Assembly: GCA_020226215.1 (NCBI GenBank)
Contig: CM035234.1
Span: 72,185,135 to 72,249,134 of the forward strand
Origin: Sindora glabra
Lineage: Eukaryota; Streptophyta; Magnoliopsida; Fabales; Fabaceae
Direction of reading: 5' to 3'
Length of the DNA stretch: 64,000 nt
Shown: in pieces, positions 13,425 to 29,039 of the stretch
Layout of the letters: every line of letters starts with the position of its first letter
Numbering within the stretch: the first letter of the stretch is position 1
Made by a program: the position numbers and the translations under genes
The notes under the pieces: model-generated
Database searches by the model: none
What the model was told of the DNA's origin: nothing
What the model saw: the letters and a program-made list of their open reading frames with translations, nothing else

Positions 13425-13519
13425 TTCTAAGTCTGCAGAAGGTGAAAGACTTCTTTCTCTGTCCTCTGCAGTGGGGATGAATGTAGTTTGCGGTTGGCTC
13501 TCACTTTTTTAATATTGAG

Positions 13520-15941
<2,422 letters not shown>

Positions 15942-16557
15942 AAAGTTTTGGCATCATAAGGCTTATTTTCACCTTTAATAATTTTTCCGTAAAGTTTTAA
16001 TATTTTTTTTCTTCGATTGTTGCAGGGTTTTGCAGGAAAAATTTTATAAGTCACCAAATTTTATGGATCATCGATAATGAGCCATCATATGAGTAAAAGT
16101 TTTGGTATTATAAGGCTTATTTTCACCTTTAATAAATTTTCCCCTAAGGTTTTAATTTTTTTTCTTTAATTATTGCAAGGTTTTGCAGGAAAAATTTTAT
16201 AAGTCACCAAATTTTATGGATCATCGATTATGAGTCATCATATGAGTTAAAGTTTTGGCATCATAAGGCTTATTTTCACCTTTAATAATTTTTCCCTAAG
16301 GTTTTAATATTTTTTTCTTTGATTGTTGCAAGATTTTGCACGAAAAATTTTATAAGTCACCAAATTTTATGGATCATTGATTACGAGTCATCGTATGAGT
16401 AAAAGTTTTGGTATCATAAGGCTTATTTTCACCTTTAATAATTTTTCCCTAAGGTTTTAATATTTTTTTTATTTGATTGTTGGAAAATTTTGCAAGAAAA
16501 ATTTTATAAGTCACCAAATTATATGGATCATTGATTATGAGTCATCGTATGAGTTAA
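15942..16557. repeat. Tandem array of four 154-bp units
   Basis: The unit begins 'aaagttttgg(c/t)atcataagg' at 15942, 16096, 16249 and 16402, giving periods of 154, 153 and 153 bp. It ends with 'cgtatgagttaaag' at about 16557. Each unit contains 'ttataagtcaccaaatt' and 'tggatcat'. Units are close in sequence, with scattered substitutions. The repeat is noncoding. Confidence 0.95.
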
Positions 16558-19500
16558 AGAATAATTTATAAATAATTATTGGAACCCAAATTGCATTAGA
16601 GGAATTTTTGAATTAATCGTACGAAATTGACTCATATCTATGGCTAATCCTTGACTTATATCCATGATTAATCCTCAAATACTTCAACTGCTTTTCTCTA
16701 ATTTACATGATTAATTAGATGTTAGAAAATTCCTTGAAATCAATCACAAAACAAAAAGAGATTTATAAGGTCTCTCTTCCTTTGCTAAACCTTCACACTC
16801 CTGTATTCTTTAGAAAAAAAATAAAATAACTTTCTATGTTATGATGGAATCAAAGTAAAATATAAGCGTTAGATAGGTATAGACCCTTTTTAATAATAAG
16901 TTAGTTACTAGATCATGAATCTTATCAATCATAAAATCTAAACTTAAGCAAACACCAACTAAGCCTAAATACCAAAATACATATTACTTTATATAACTTA
17001 TTGGGTCCTTAAATACATATTGGCATCAATAATTGAATTTATAAATTATGGGAGGTTTGAGCTAGGCCCGTGTAATTTATAAATAATGACTATTTAATAT
17101 TAATTGATTTTTATAAACATGAAAGTTTGTGCCTATTTTATATTTTATTATATGATCATGAATAATCGTATAATTGTCATATTATATTAATATGAATGAT
17201 TTATTTTATAAAATATATTTTTGATACATAAAAGTATTTGAATATATATTAATTAGTATTAACTAGATTAAAATAAAATCATTACATATGTCTTCATATT
17301 TTATTGAATATTGCAATCATATAAAAATGAAAAAATTAAATTTTTAATCAAATATAAATTTAAGAAAAAATAAATTTAATTAAATAGATATTATATAAAG
17401 TCATATATTAAGATAAGAGTACTTTTTAATAATTATTTTTAGAAAAATTTAATCTTTATTTATTTTATAAAATTTTATATTATCAGTCACCATTAATGAT
17501 TTGTTAATTGAGTTTCAAATATCATATTGGATATAATGAGCCTATGTCCTCACTTTCACTCTTTGCCCTATATTTTAGTTTTTTTAAGCTTACTTTTATA
17601 AAGTTTTATGTTAACCATATGATATACTTTTAATGTTATTAATGAACAAAAAGTTAAGTCATTAAAAAATAAATATAACTAAAAATTTTATTAAATATAG
17701 AAAAATTGTAGCAATTTTCAATAACATAGTAAGTGATATTATAGAATTTTGTTACAATATTTTAACAAATTAAAATAAAAAATTTTATCAAGTAAGTTGA
17801 TTTTTAGTTTCCAAATTTTAAATTAATTTATAAAAAAATAATTTTATGCTATTATTTATCATGTATTTTACATTATTAAAAATTATTAAATTATTTTTAT
17901 TAAAAATACAATTTATGATTATGTTTACTTTTTTTAGTAACATGACACCTTTTATATAAAATTTTTTATTAATAATAATATATAAAATTCTAATATTAAT
18001 ATTAGTAAATAATTATATTTTTATACATTTTTTATATCATAAAGTAATTAGCATTTGATATAATGTAAATTAAGAAAAAGAAAAAATTGTATAAATTGCT
18101 TGTGGAAAATAAAAAAGAACAATTTGTTAAAGTATATGATTAATAAATATAAAAAGTAAATAAAGATAAAAAGAATTTTATTTTACTATCTTATTTAGGT
18201 AATAAATAATGTAAGTCATATAAAATAGTACAAATGACAAATAATTATGATTATTGTCAGTTTTGGTATTTATATCCCAAATTTTTAATTTGAATACCAT
18301 AGAAATGTCCTATATATTTTTATCAAATAATTATGATCATGCAATATGCATGGACGCACCTGAAAGTCAATACAATCAAATGACCACATGGCATCTCAAT
18401 GTACATTTAGGGTTCTTGCCTAATTAGCAGGTTAATGGACCTAACGGATAGAAGAGGTTATTTTGATAGGAAGCATGATGGGAAGTTTAGAGGTTTGGAT
18501 TATTTATTTAGTGATGTTTGGTAAAAAACTTATTAGATAACTTTTAACCGGGGGATCAAATTTAACTGGTTAACTCTTTAAACCAACTGAATCAGCCATT
18601 TGATAACTAATTGTTTGAAATAACTTTTGCCTCTGAATCAATTGTTTCTAAAAACACTATAACTTGTAATGTTTTGCTTTAGCTGGTGTATTATAAATTT
18701 ATAAAATGATTGAATTACCTTCAATAAATTTTTATATTTCTTAATTTGTCTTTCTTAAAAAAACCTTCAACCAGTGCTCTACTCTTCCCTTTTTTTTTCT
18801 TTCTTTTTCCTTCATTTTTAAGGTTCATGGAGAAATTGTTGAACTTCAACTAAAATAGGTGAAGCATTTTCAAGCTTAATTTTACTCTACTACACTTGTA
18901 CGATTTTCTTCCTCTTTATTATTAAGCTTTGTTTTTTCTTTTTTTTATATAGAAAGTTATTTTCCGATCCTAAAAATCATAAGGAGCTTAAAGGAAAGAA
19001 AATGTTATGGTTAGGAAGTTGTTATGCTTAAGATCTATTTATGTTTTTTTTTTCTCTCTTTTTGGAGTAGAGCCAAAAATACTCTTCTATGTGATTGTTT
19101 GACATAAAGTAATTTTCACAAGGGACTGCTTAGATAAGCACTGGAACTAAAGACACAGGAAGGAAGCACGAGGTCGTATGGGCATAAATGGTTTCATTTG
19201 ATACATTGTAAACTTGAGTGGACAATGTCAACAACTAGGATGTATTGATGACAGAAGGTCATTGACTACAATAAAAATCATTGCTATAACACCTATTTCT
19301 TAGTGGATTTTGAGGACTTCTAAGGTAAAATCAACTTTTCCTGATGTTTTACAAATGTTGTTCATTTATTAATGGAAATGTATGCTCAACTTGTCAATGG
19401 TAAGAAATGTATTCTCTCACTTTGGAAGTGTTGAATAGGAATGTATAGCAATTTGTCATTTCAACAGAAAAAAGGTAATTTTAGAGGCTAAAATAGATAG

Positions 19501-19578
19501 TGAGACTGAATATAATACGGAAAGGCAAAGAGAAAGGAATATTTAAAACATGTAAACATGTGAATAAATTCATAGCAA
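16558..19578. other. Intergenic, AT-rich, nothing recognised
   Basis: Very A/T-rich at 17100-18300. Somewhat more balanced at 18340-18660 and 19080-19560, but no frame there resembles a known protein and no splice-linked exon set could be built. Confidence 0.5.
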
Positions 19579-19601
19579 TATATATATATATATATATATA
19601 T
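19579..19601. repeat. Short (AT)n microsatellite
   Basis: About 11 AT units. Confidence 0.95.
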
Positions 19602-22600
19602 GAATAATTGACCTATACCTCCCTTGTGACAACACTTTATTCGAATTTTCTTTCACTACATAATTCACAATTCATTATAAGAAAGTTGTGGCCACTTAGA
19701 TTAGGGCAATTATTGATGTATACATCCCTTATCATAACACCAATCTTTATAAATCCTCTTATCTCAATTAATACCCTTGATAGACATTAAATTTAGCAAA
19801 TATATTAGAAAGGTATGGCTATCTAACAAATTAGATATTAGTTTAGGGTAACCATGAGTTTTAACTTTGCTCATTTGACCTTACTTACTTAGTTATTCAT
19901 TAGATTATCTCAATGAATTGCTAAAATCACAAAATTCAAGAGATTCCATCATAGCTTATTCTATCCCAGGGAAATTCATTTTAAAAAAAAAGATTCGCCC
20001 TATAATTCGACTCTGCCTATTTAATTCAAATCATGAATCATAAGACTCTGGTAAACATGGTTATATACATGCGCCATAATGCATATATATTTTCTTTCCC
20101 TACCCATCAAGACTTTGTGTAAAATTATAAGTTACATTGTTAGGTCATATCTCATAGAAGTTTCACAAAAGTCATTTATGGAAGTATATGCAATACATGT
20201 ATAATTCTTGAAGCATTTGGCTTTATAATGTTATAAGGTTAGATTATCACTCTCTTAAAACTTGAAATCTTCAGTTAATTACAACTTTAGATAAATAGAA
20301 TTCATTAAGAGAAGATTTGCACCCAGGAAACTCTTCCACACACCTATCTAAACTTAAGAGGGAACATGAGACAAAACTTTCACCTCCTCTTTTAAGCACA
20401 TCACCCTCGTAAGTAAGATTTAACCTTAGAAGTTATTAAGTTCATTCAAGTCATATATGTTTCTTACACCTCTTTCACTATCATCAATAGCATAACTGAA
20501 TTATACTTCATCTTTAGTTAAGTTGTAATGGAACATGTAATCCACAGAATAACTGGATTACTTATTGTGGTAACTCTAGCTTTAGGGGTAGAGATAAAAT
20601 TTAGAGAACTTACTCAAGAATTTGAAGCTACTATCTTTTTCCTACCATTCCTCACCTTTTTAAAAGACTTTCCTTTATCATTAGATGACCAGTTGTTTCA
20701 TAATTTTAGGGTTGATGCTAAGGGCAAAAAACTCAAAGGTAGGCATAGTGTCATTTCTCCCTAATGCAAGAGACCAATTATAGCTAGTTCTTCTATTAAA
20801 TCCTAGTCTTATTCCTAGTAGAGATATGTCTATGGGAAAATTAAAGCTTTTCCATAATACACTGTTATCACTGGTACTATTTTTATCTACACATAGTGCA
20901 AATTTTCCATCATCCTATAAGATAGCAATAGTTTTAGTGGCATTTTCAATTATAAAAATTTGTAGAGTATTTCTTTTATCGTACCTAATTTCTAAGCTAC
21001 CTTCATCATTTATACTATAGATTGTTGAATCATCAAAGATTGGACTTTAGAGTATTTTTATTAGTAATCCAAATTAGGTGTGCTTGGTCTTTTAAGTTGT
21101 GCCTTATTCTAAGTAGAAATTGTTGTAATTGTGAGAAAGAATAAAAAATCTAAGCATGAAGATGTTTAAATTTGAAACTAGAACTTATCCATATTTAAGT
21201 TGTTCCTCTGGTGATAATGAGCATGCAAAGGCTAAAATTGAGTAATAAAGGATAATGAAACTTAAAGGACAAGATAGGCTAAGGAAAAATCTTAGGCTTT
21301 TATTCTTTCTTTTTGTCACTTCCATGTCTTTCAACATGTAGTGCATTTTTATCTAGAAGGATTTAATCCTATCATTCTCAAAACTTTCATCTTCCTACAA
21401 CTAAATTAAAAGGGCTTCAATAATTATTAGGCTAACTTTATTACTGCATGTTGATATTCTAAGGTTAGCATGCTGGCAGGGAATCTTCTTCTCCATAAGG
21501 ATGTGATGTACCTAAAAAATTTGATGTTTAATAGGTGAAAATATTATATTCTCTTTATTATTGTGATAGAAATGTTGTTGGATTGATATGCCCTCTAACT
21601 ACTGTTGGTTACTATAAAATAAAATACTCCTTTATGTTCAAATCTCCATCATCACTTTTGGTTACAATAAGTATGCATTCATCAAAAATTTCTATTTGCT
21701 TACAAGAACGTGGCTTATGTTTTTTGTTATTTCTAATATTTTAGGTTTTATTGGTAATCGAAGATACCATGCCAGTGATAGTTAGTAACATAGAGGTAAA
21801 TAACATTATAATGTTGACATTCACCAATCTTGTGATAATATATTTGTTCCTTTTCCCCTTTTTATTTTTGTTAATAAGCTGCAAAGACAATTTTGGTTAC
21901 CATGAAAATGTGTGTTATATTTAATTCTATCAAAACATGGATTAGCTCAATATTATATTTCTTGCACAAGTATCTTTAATTTCAATATTTGTGTTTGATG
22001 GTAATCTCCAAGAATCAGAGTGTAATTACTTGATTAGTCAAACTTATCAAATTGGCATTTAATTTACTATGTTTAATGGTTTGATGATGTTATGTTATGT
22101 TTATAGATCATAATGAGATACATTTTCACTTGATTTGTTTGTAATGTATCACAATGACTAGTTTCAACATATCATGTTACCTTAGAGCTAAAATTATTTA
22201 ATTTGTATGTATGATGGGTTAGGATATTTTTTATTTGCCTAATCAGGTTAAGAATTAAAAATGCATTAGTATATAATAAGACAATGTGCCATACATATAT
22301 TTGCATTCCTTTATCCCTTTTGGCAAGATAAAAATTTGATTACTAGAAATTTAATGTCTAGTTTCACAATCTAAAACCAGTATGTGTGGTATAAAAGGTA
22401 GGGAGTCAAAATGAAAAGGTGAAAAATAACAATCTACAATTATGTTAAGTTTAAATCCATTGCCATTCTCCATCTCTCCATTATAACTTTAACCAAGCAC
22501 TATCTTACCTTTAGGATAAAGTAAATGTGATTGCTTTTAAGCAAAAAAATAGGTAGTATGGTTAGTAACTAGCTATAAGTGCTTAACTAGTTTTAAAAAT

Positions 22601-23219
22601 GTAAATAACAATTTTTTTTACTTTCTTAGGGCTAGGAAACTAAAGAGAAGGGTATAGTTGTTCAATTTAATGATGTATTAACTCTTTCTTATGTAAATTT
22701 TGAAATAACATATCCTTTACATTTTAACTTTTTCATAATGCTTAGATAGCTTTGACCCAATAAGGGAGTGGAGGAAAAAGCTAAGAAGGCAAAGACATAG
22801 GAAAAGTTAGTTAGTCAAAAGAAGTATTATATATTTTTGTTGATATATGTAATCAATTAATAGAGAGAAATAAGGGAAAAAATGGTGGAACAATCTCTTA
22901 AAGGTTACCATGGAAGAAGGTAGAGACGGAGCTCTAAAAAAATATCAAATTATCATAGGAAAGAGAAAGAGATCTAGATGGAGTCTTTAGACGTAATTGA
23001 AAAAGAAAGAGACTGGATTAGGATGGAATCATGATACAGGAAAAATTAGTACTAGTGATGAGTAGTAAAATTTAAAAATTCAAGTTAGTTTTTTTTTTTT
23101 TTAGTTTTCCTTACTTTAATGCTAAAAAATTATATAAATGAGCTTACCTTAATTACCTATATCTCATTTTATAGGAAAATAGAAAATTTAAAATATTTCA
23201 ATATGAAAGGATTGATCTT
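19602..23219. other. Intergenic, probable old repeats, no gene
   Basis: Short frames at 19608-19790, 20528-20764, 20826-21020 and 21535-21744 do not resemble known families and cannot be joined. The composition and mosaic look suggest decayed retrotransposon sequence, but I could not place it in a family. The last few hundred bases may already belong to the Harbinger relic that follows. Confidence 0.4.
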
Positions 23220-23416
23220 AAACTTGAGTATAAAATGAATCAATTTTTTGGATGTTCATCAGTAAGATGAGGGTTTAAGTTTACTCCTATAAGTGATCGA
23301 CCATAAGAGTAAGAAATGGATAAGGTATATATTTCTTCTTCACTTCATGTTAATAATGCTTATGGTACACCATTGGGTTATGAAGATAATATGGATGAGA
23401 TAAGTGATCTTAACAA

Positions 23417-23899
23417 TTGCTACATAGAAGGTTCAGAGGAAGAAATATAGAGAGATTTTACCTTTACCCAAGAACTACACAAAATGAAAAGGATGAAAAA
23501 AGAAGAAGAAACAAAAGAGTCTTGGAGAGTGATGATTCAAAAAGTAATAAAAGTATAAAGATCACTTGTACTAAAAAAGGAGCAGCTACTGTAATAATGT
23601 GTAAAAAGTTTGATACTTTATTTGAAACCATTAAGGAGAAAAATACCGCTACGATGGATTTTTTGAATCTCATTTATACATGTAAGCGTAGTGTCATGGA
23701 TGCTTCAAAGTATAATCTTAAAGATACTTTGGCAAAGATTTGTACTTTGCCTAGATTAGAGCCTAGTACCCCTAAATTTAGCTTTACTTGCACATTAATT
23801 AAAGATCTACAAAAAAGGATAATTCTATTTGGTTTGCTAAGCGACATAGCAATAGTTGAATGGATAAAGTTTATTTATAAGGATCGAAATGAGCATTAA
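23417..23899 (+). pseudogene. Harbinger Myb/SANT-like ORF fragment
   Basis: An open stretch with a Lys/Arg-rich segment (about residues 22-50) followed by helical sequence around 'KKFDTLFETIKEKN', resembling the C-terminal part of the Myb/SANT-like proteins that accompany PIF/Harbinger transposases. The N-terminal trihelix/SANT part is not recognisable upstream, where stop codons interrupt the frame (for example a TAG at 23447-23449). It is part of the decayed element and has probably lost function. Confidence 0.5.
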
Positions 23900-24472
23900 G
23901 ACTTCATCCTAGGCATTTCCATGTTTAATTATTATTCTAGACATTTATGGATATGTATAATTAAACTATTTAAGTTATTATTCTAAATATTTATGGATAC
24001 TTGGAATTTCTATTTTAGTGAAGCTACTTTTAAAGTCACCCTTGTTGCTTAAACTTTGTAGTTGTCTAGACACTTATAAGTAAACTTTACTATTTATCAA
24101 ATTTTTATTATTTAGAGTGATAGTTTCGTAATTTCTTGTTGAGTTAAATTCTAATTAAAAGGAATTAAGGCAGCTTATTATTTCTTATTGAGTTGAATTC
24201 TAATTACTTGCTTTGATTCGGTGAAAGCCCTATTCACACTGATTGATTTATTTTCTTATGCATATAATATTATTGGTTTCCTAATTACTGGATATTTTAA
24301 ACATTGTGAGAAGATATGATACTTATTATTAAGCAATATTAATTACATGATAGTTATTTTATTATTTTTATTCTATATATCCCAAAATTTGGACCTCATA
24401 AGTTGTGAAATTTTCATAATAAGATTAGATTAGTTTATCTAAAAATAATATTTTATAAGTAAATTTATAGGA

Positions 24473-25700
24473 ATGGATAATCATGGTATGCAAATTATAC
24501 AACTTCTAAAAAATAAGAAACTTCTTTATCAAATTCTTGAAAATGATAATGATTTTTGGGTCTTAGTAGTATGTATAGTGGGTTATCTATGTGTTCGTTA
24601 TTTAAATCATATCTATAAGGAGTCATGTTATACTTCTTATTTAACGGGAGAAATGTGGATAAATGACTTACTAACTAGCCACGAAAAATGATGTTTTAAT
24701 ACATTATGAATGAACCAAGATACATTTCGCTAATTATGCATGAATTTGGAAAATAAATATAGTTTGAGGCCTTCAAATACGATATTAATTTTAGAGAAAA
24801 TGGGATTGTTTGTATATATTCTTAGTAAAGGTGCCTCAAATTAAGATACATAAGAGCGATTTCAACACTCTGGTGAAATTATGAGTAAAGCTTTTAAAGA
24901 AGTTTTAGATGCTATGGATAGCTTTTCAAGAGATATTATTAAGCCAAAAGATCTCAAATTCAAGGAAATTCGCCACAAATTACCCATGATGTTAGATACA
25001 TACCACATTTTAAGATAATTAAGTATGAATTTATCTCTTTTTATTTTTTTCATAAAAACACATGTTTATCATCTTATAAACATAATTTCATATCAAGATT
25101 GCATTGGAGTTATTAATAGAATACATATAACAGTAATTATTCCTCAAGAGTATTAACTACGATATAAAGGCAAAAAAGGGATAACGACCACAAATGTATT
25201 GACAACATGTGATTTTGATTTAGTATTTACTTACAGTTTAATTGGATGGGAAGGATTATCACATGATGCGCGTATTTTTATTGATAGAATTAGTAATCCA
25301 AGTTTCCATTTTCCAAAACCACCATCATCTAATTTTTTAAGTTTTTAATAATTTAATTCTTGTATAACTTATAGATTTAGGAAGCATTTCTTTCTAATTA
25401 TATGACCTTTATGTATACTTAGGAAAATATTACTTGGTAGACAAAGTTTACTTAAATAGAAAAGGATACTTGGCACTATGCCTAAAGATAAGGTATCATT
25501 AATTAGAATTTCATAGAGCAAATCTAAAAAGACCCTAAGAAGTTTTCAATTGAGCTCATTCATCTTTAAAAAGTTGTGTTAAGAGAGCTTTTGGTGTTTT
25601 TAAAACTCAATGGAGAATATTACAAAAAAATGCCTAAATATTCAATAATAGATTAAAATAGAATTATTTGTGTAGCTTCTATATTACATAATTATATTAG
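24473..25700 (+). pseudogene. Harbinger (HARBI1/ALP1-type) transposase pseudogene
   Basis: Family landmarks appear in order. 'YTSYLTGEMWINDLLTSHEK' lies near 24630-24690, 'EKMGLFVYILSKGAS' near 24795, 'KAFKEVLDAMDSF' near 24890, 'QDCIGVINRIH' near 25098, 'LIGWEGLSHDARIF' near 25222 and 'KRAFGVFKTQWRIL' near 25578. The frame is broken by several stop codons (after SHEK, twice near 24840-24850, and repeatedly after 25150). Two of the three catalytic acids are lost: the Asp of I-D-G-T-H is Asn, and the Glu of E-R-A-F-G is Lys. The middle Asp (H-D-A-R) remains. This is a dead copy of a cut-and-paste transposase. Confidence 0.8.
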
Positions 25701-25900
25701 AAAAAATAAACTTAGTGACCTGACTTTCATAATCATAGATTAAGATCCTAATTTTATACCTTCTGAGATATTTCCAGATGCTATGACTAATTCTTTATAG
25801 AAAAATTCTTTACATGAAGGTGTTGGAGAAATAAGAATTGGAAGATGGTAACTATTCAGGATACAATTGCTTTTAGTTTAATGGTAGATAGACTAACTAG

Positions 25901-28900
25901 ACAGTAATCTTAGGATGTTATAAGCAATTGTACTAAATGGTGTTATCAACTTTTAATTTAAATAGGATTTATTGTTAAAACTTTATTTTAATCGATACTT
26001 TCTAATGTTGCATTATATTTGCTAGGATTATTGTCTAAACTTTATTTCGATTGATACTTTTAATAAAGCAATATATTTTAGAATTGATAAATTATTCATA
26101 TGCATGGAAACTATTAATTTGTAAATCTTTCCATTTTTCCCACTACTAATATATAAAAAATTATAATATTTATTTTTACATAAAAATTAAATAATTATAA
26201 TTATTAATTTTTTATTAGCAAAATTATTTAATATAAATATTATATTAATTTAATTTTAAATAAATATTTAATATATAATAAATTATAATAATATATTATT
26301 GACAAGAAAATTTAATCTACTAAAAAATATACATAATCTAAAATATTAAAATAAAATAATACTTAAATAATTTATAAAATATACTCATACTCGTGTATGA
26401 TATTTCACATACAAACAACTAATCATAAATAGCTCATTTTACAAAATATTCTTATTTAAATAGATAATATAATTAATTAGTTTAATCAACTAACATAATT
26501 AATCATTAACTTACAGTTGATTAAATTAACTAATTGTTAATGTAATTAATTAATTATTAAATAAGGCTTTTATATTTACATTTTTTTAAATTTTTTATTT
26601 TATAAATTTTTTAAAATAAAAAATTTTTGCTTATAAAACAACTTCTAAAAAATTTATATTAAATATAAGTTAATTTATTTTTATTTAAAAAATAAAATAA
26701 TTAGAAATTTTTATATTATATTTATATTTTTATATTTCGATATATTAATTTATCTTTTTAAAATTAAATATAATGAAATTATTAAATTTTTTATATTTTT
26801 TAAATAAATAAAAAATTCACAATCTACTAACAAAATATATTTAATGTTTATCTTAAAATCCTTAAAAAAAGATATGGATATAAAATAAAAAGATAAGCTC
26901 ATATTTTAATACATTAATTTACTACCTTTCTAAATTTTATATATTGTAAATATTTAATCTTTCATCATCTTTTAAATAAATGAAAAAATTTCACAATCTA
27001 CTGATAAAGTATTTTTAATATTTATCTTAAAAGTTTTTAAAATATTTTTAAACCAATTTTGGTATTTATATTAAAAATATAAGAAAAAGATATAAAAAAT
27101 AAAATGGGAAATTCATATTTTATTACACTATTTTACTTTTTTTTTCTAAATTTAATATATTACAATTATTTAAATTTCTATCATCTCTTAGATAAATGAA
27201 AAAAAATTTGTAATCTACCGATAAACTAGTTTTAATATTTATTTTAAAAATCTTCAAAAAGAAGATATGTATGGAAAAAGGAAATAAAAAGAGAATCAAT
27301 GATATATCATTTTTTATTTTTCCCTCAATAATAAATTGATATATCGCCTTATATTAATACAACTTATTTTTACTTTGTTAAAAGATTAATATCAAGAATG
27401 CTGAAAATCATATAAAAAGATATGGATAAAAAAAATAAGTTTTTAAATATATTTAAGAATCTTAAAATATGAAAAGATTAATATCAAGAATCTTAAAAAT
27501 CTATATTATCTTTCTCTAAAATTATTCCACCAATAAATTTTTATCATAACATAATCTAAAAAAAATCATGTCAAAGAAAATTTAATGCAACGTTTTGCTA
27601 TTTTTAAATTTTATTAAACTAATTTACTTTCTTTCTAAATTTAATACATTACAATTATTTAATTTTCTATTCCCTTTTAAATAAATAAAAATTTTACAAA
27701 CTAATAATAAATCATATTTAATATTTATCTTAAAAATTTTATAATTATTTATTTTTTGTCAAATATATTTTATATTCTTAATGAGTTATTTGTATATATC
27801 TTTGTTATAAATATTTACAATACTTTTACATATTTACCTAATATTATTACAATTATATGCTCATATGAACAATATATTTTATATTTGTTATCTCTTTATT
27901 TTACAAAAATTAATTTAATTTGTGGTAAATATATATTTAATTTTTATAGTATAAATATATTTTCAAAATATTTTATTTACAATACCATCATTTCATACTA
28001 TTAGTTAAATTCAACAATTGTTACAACAAAATTTTCACTATATTTTAAATTATTTTAAACTTTAAATTATTAATTTATAATTTCACAAATATTCTTATTA
28101 GTTAATGTTTAAACATACTAAATTTAAAATATTTCTAGATAGAATATTTGTGTAATGTAAAATAATTATTTTTATTTAAATATATTTTACATTCTTAATG
28201 AATTATTTATTTATGTCCATATTGTAAATTATTATAATACTAATATATAATAAGTCACAATGTGTTAATTGATAAAAAGAGTAGCTATTATACTTTTAAA
28301 CTAATTTTGAAATGTATGGATCTAACAGAATTGAGCATTTTATCTCTCAAATTTTAATTTTTGATTCGATTACTGATTCTATATTTTACATTAAATTTTT
28401 CATAAAATAAAAGACTTTTATAAAAAATTAAGAGAAGCAGAATATTATGTGCATTTAAATATATGTATATCTTTATATTTGTAATTATAATTTTTTAATT
28501 GTATAAATTATACTAATCTTATAATAATTTTTTAATAATATTTATTTGAAAAATATGAAATATATATATTAATTTTGACTAAAAAAAGAATATCATATAT
28601 CACAGACACTAGTTTTATTTTAATTTTAAATGAATTAAAATTAAAAATAGAAATCTTCATGCATTAAATATAATTTAATGGTAGAAACACTTAACCTTAT
28701 AAGAAGTAGTGCTTCTCTAATATTATACTCAATGGCGAAGCTTTATTGGGATAAATAAATTTTTAGCTCCTCAAAATTTTTAAAATCATATATTAGTATC
28801 ACATAATGATATAAAAATTACTTGAAAAATATTTTTACATAAATCATTTAGCTTCTCTTAAATTTTAATTCAAGATTTGCCATCGATTATATTATTTTAA

Positions 28901-29039
28901 ATCTTACACCAAATGGTGGTGAAAGCCTCCTAAGTAATACTATAAGAACTCTACTTCCTAGAAAGTTGAGTGCTTCTACCATTAAATTATATTTAATAAA
29001 TACATTTAATTTTATATTTTTAATTTTAATTCACTTACT
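25901..29039. repeat. Extremely AT-rich region with degenerate repeats
   Basis: No gene. From about 26820 to 27740 a loose unit recurs: 'aatctact(a/g)a(c/t)aaa' at about 26821, 26994 and 27212 and a weaker copy near 27697, each followed by 'ttaatatttatcttaaaa' and later 'ctttctaaatttaatat'. Spacing is irregular (about 170-490 bp). The rest is A/T sequence with short frames of no significance. Confidence 0.55.

Larger units (their letters stand above)
23220..25900 (+). mobile_element. Decayed PIF/Harbinger transposon
   Basis: Two recognisable pieces lie in order on the plus strand. First is a fragment resembling the C-terminal half of the Myb/SANT-like accessory protein (about 23420-23899). 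Then come disrupted fragments of a HARBI1/ALP1-type transposase (24473-25700). I could not identify terminal inverted repeats or a TWA target duplication, so the outer limits are approximate. It is a different lineage from, and much older than, the element at 47259-52490. Confidence 0.75.

Noticed and set aside
13285..13512. Plus-strand frame rich in Gly-Glu repeats.
   Set aside because: It is the antisense shadow of the Ser-Pro linker of GILT exon 1.
15942..16557. A CRISPR-like array.
   Set aside because: The repeats are contiguous 154-bp tandem units without unique spacers, and this is plant nuclear DNA.
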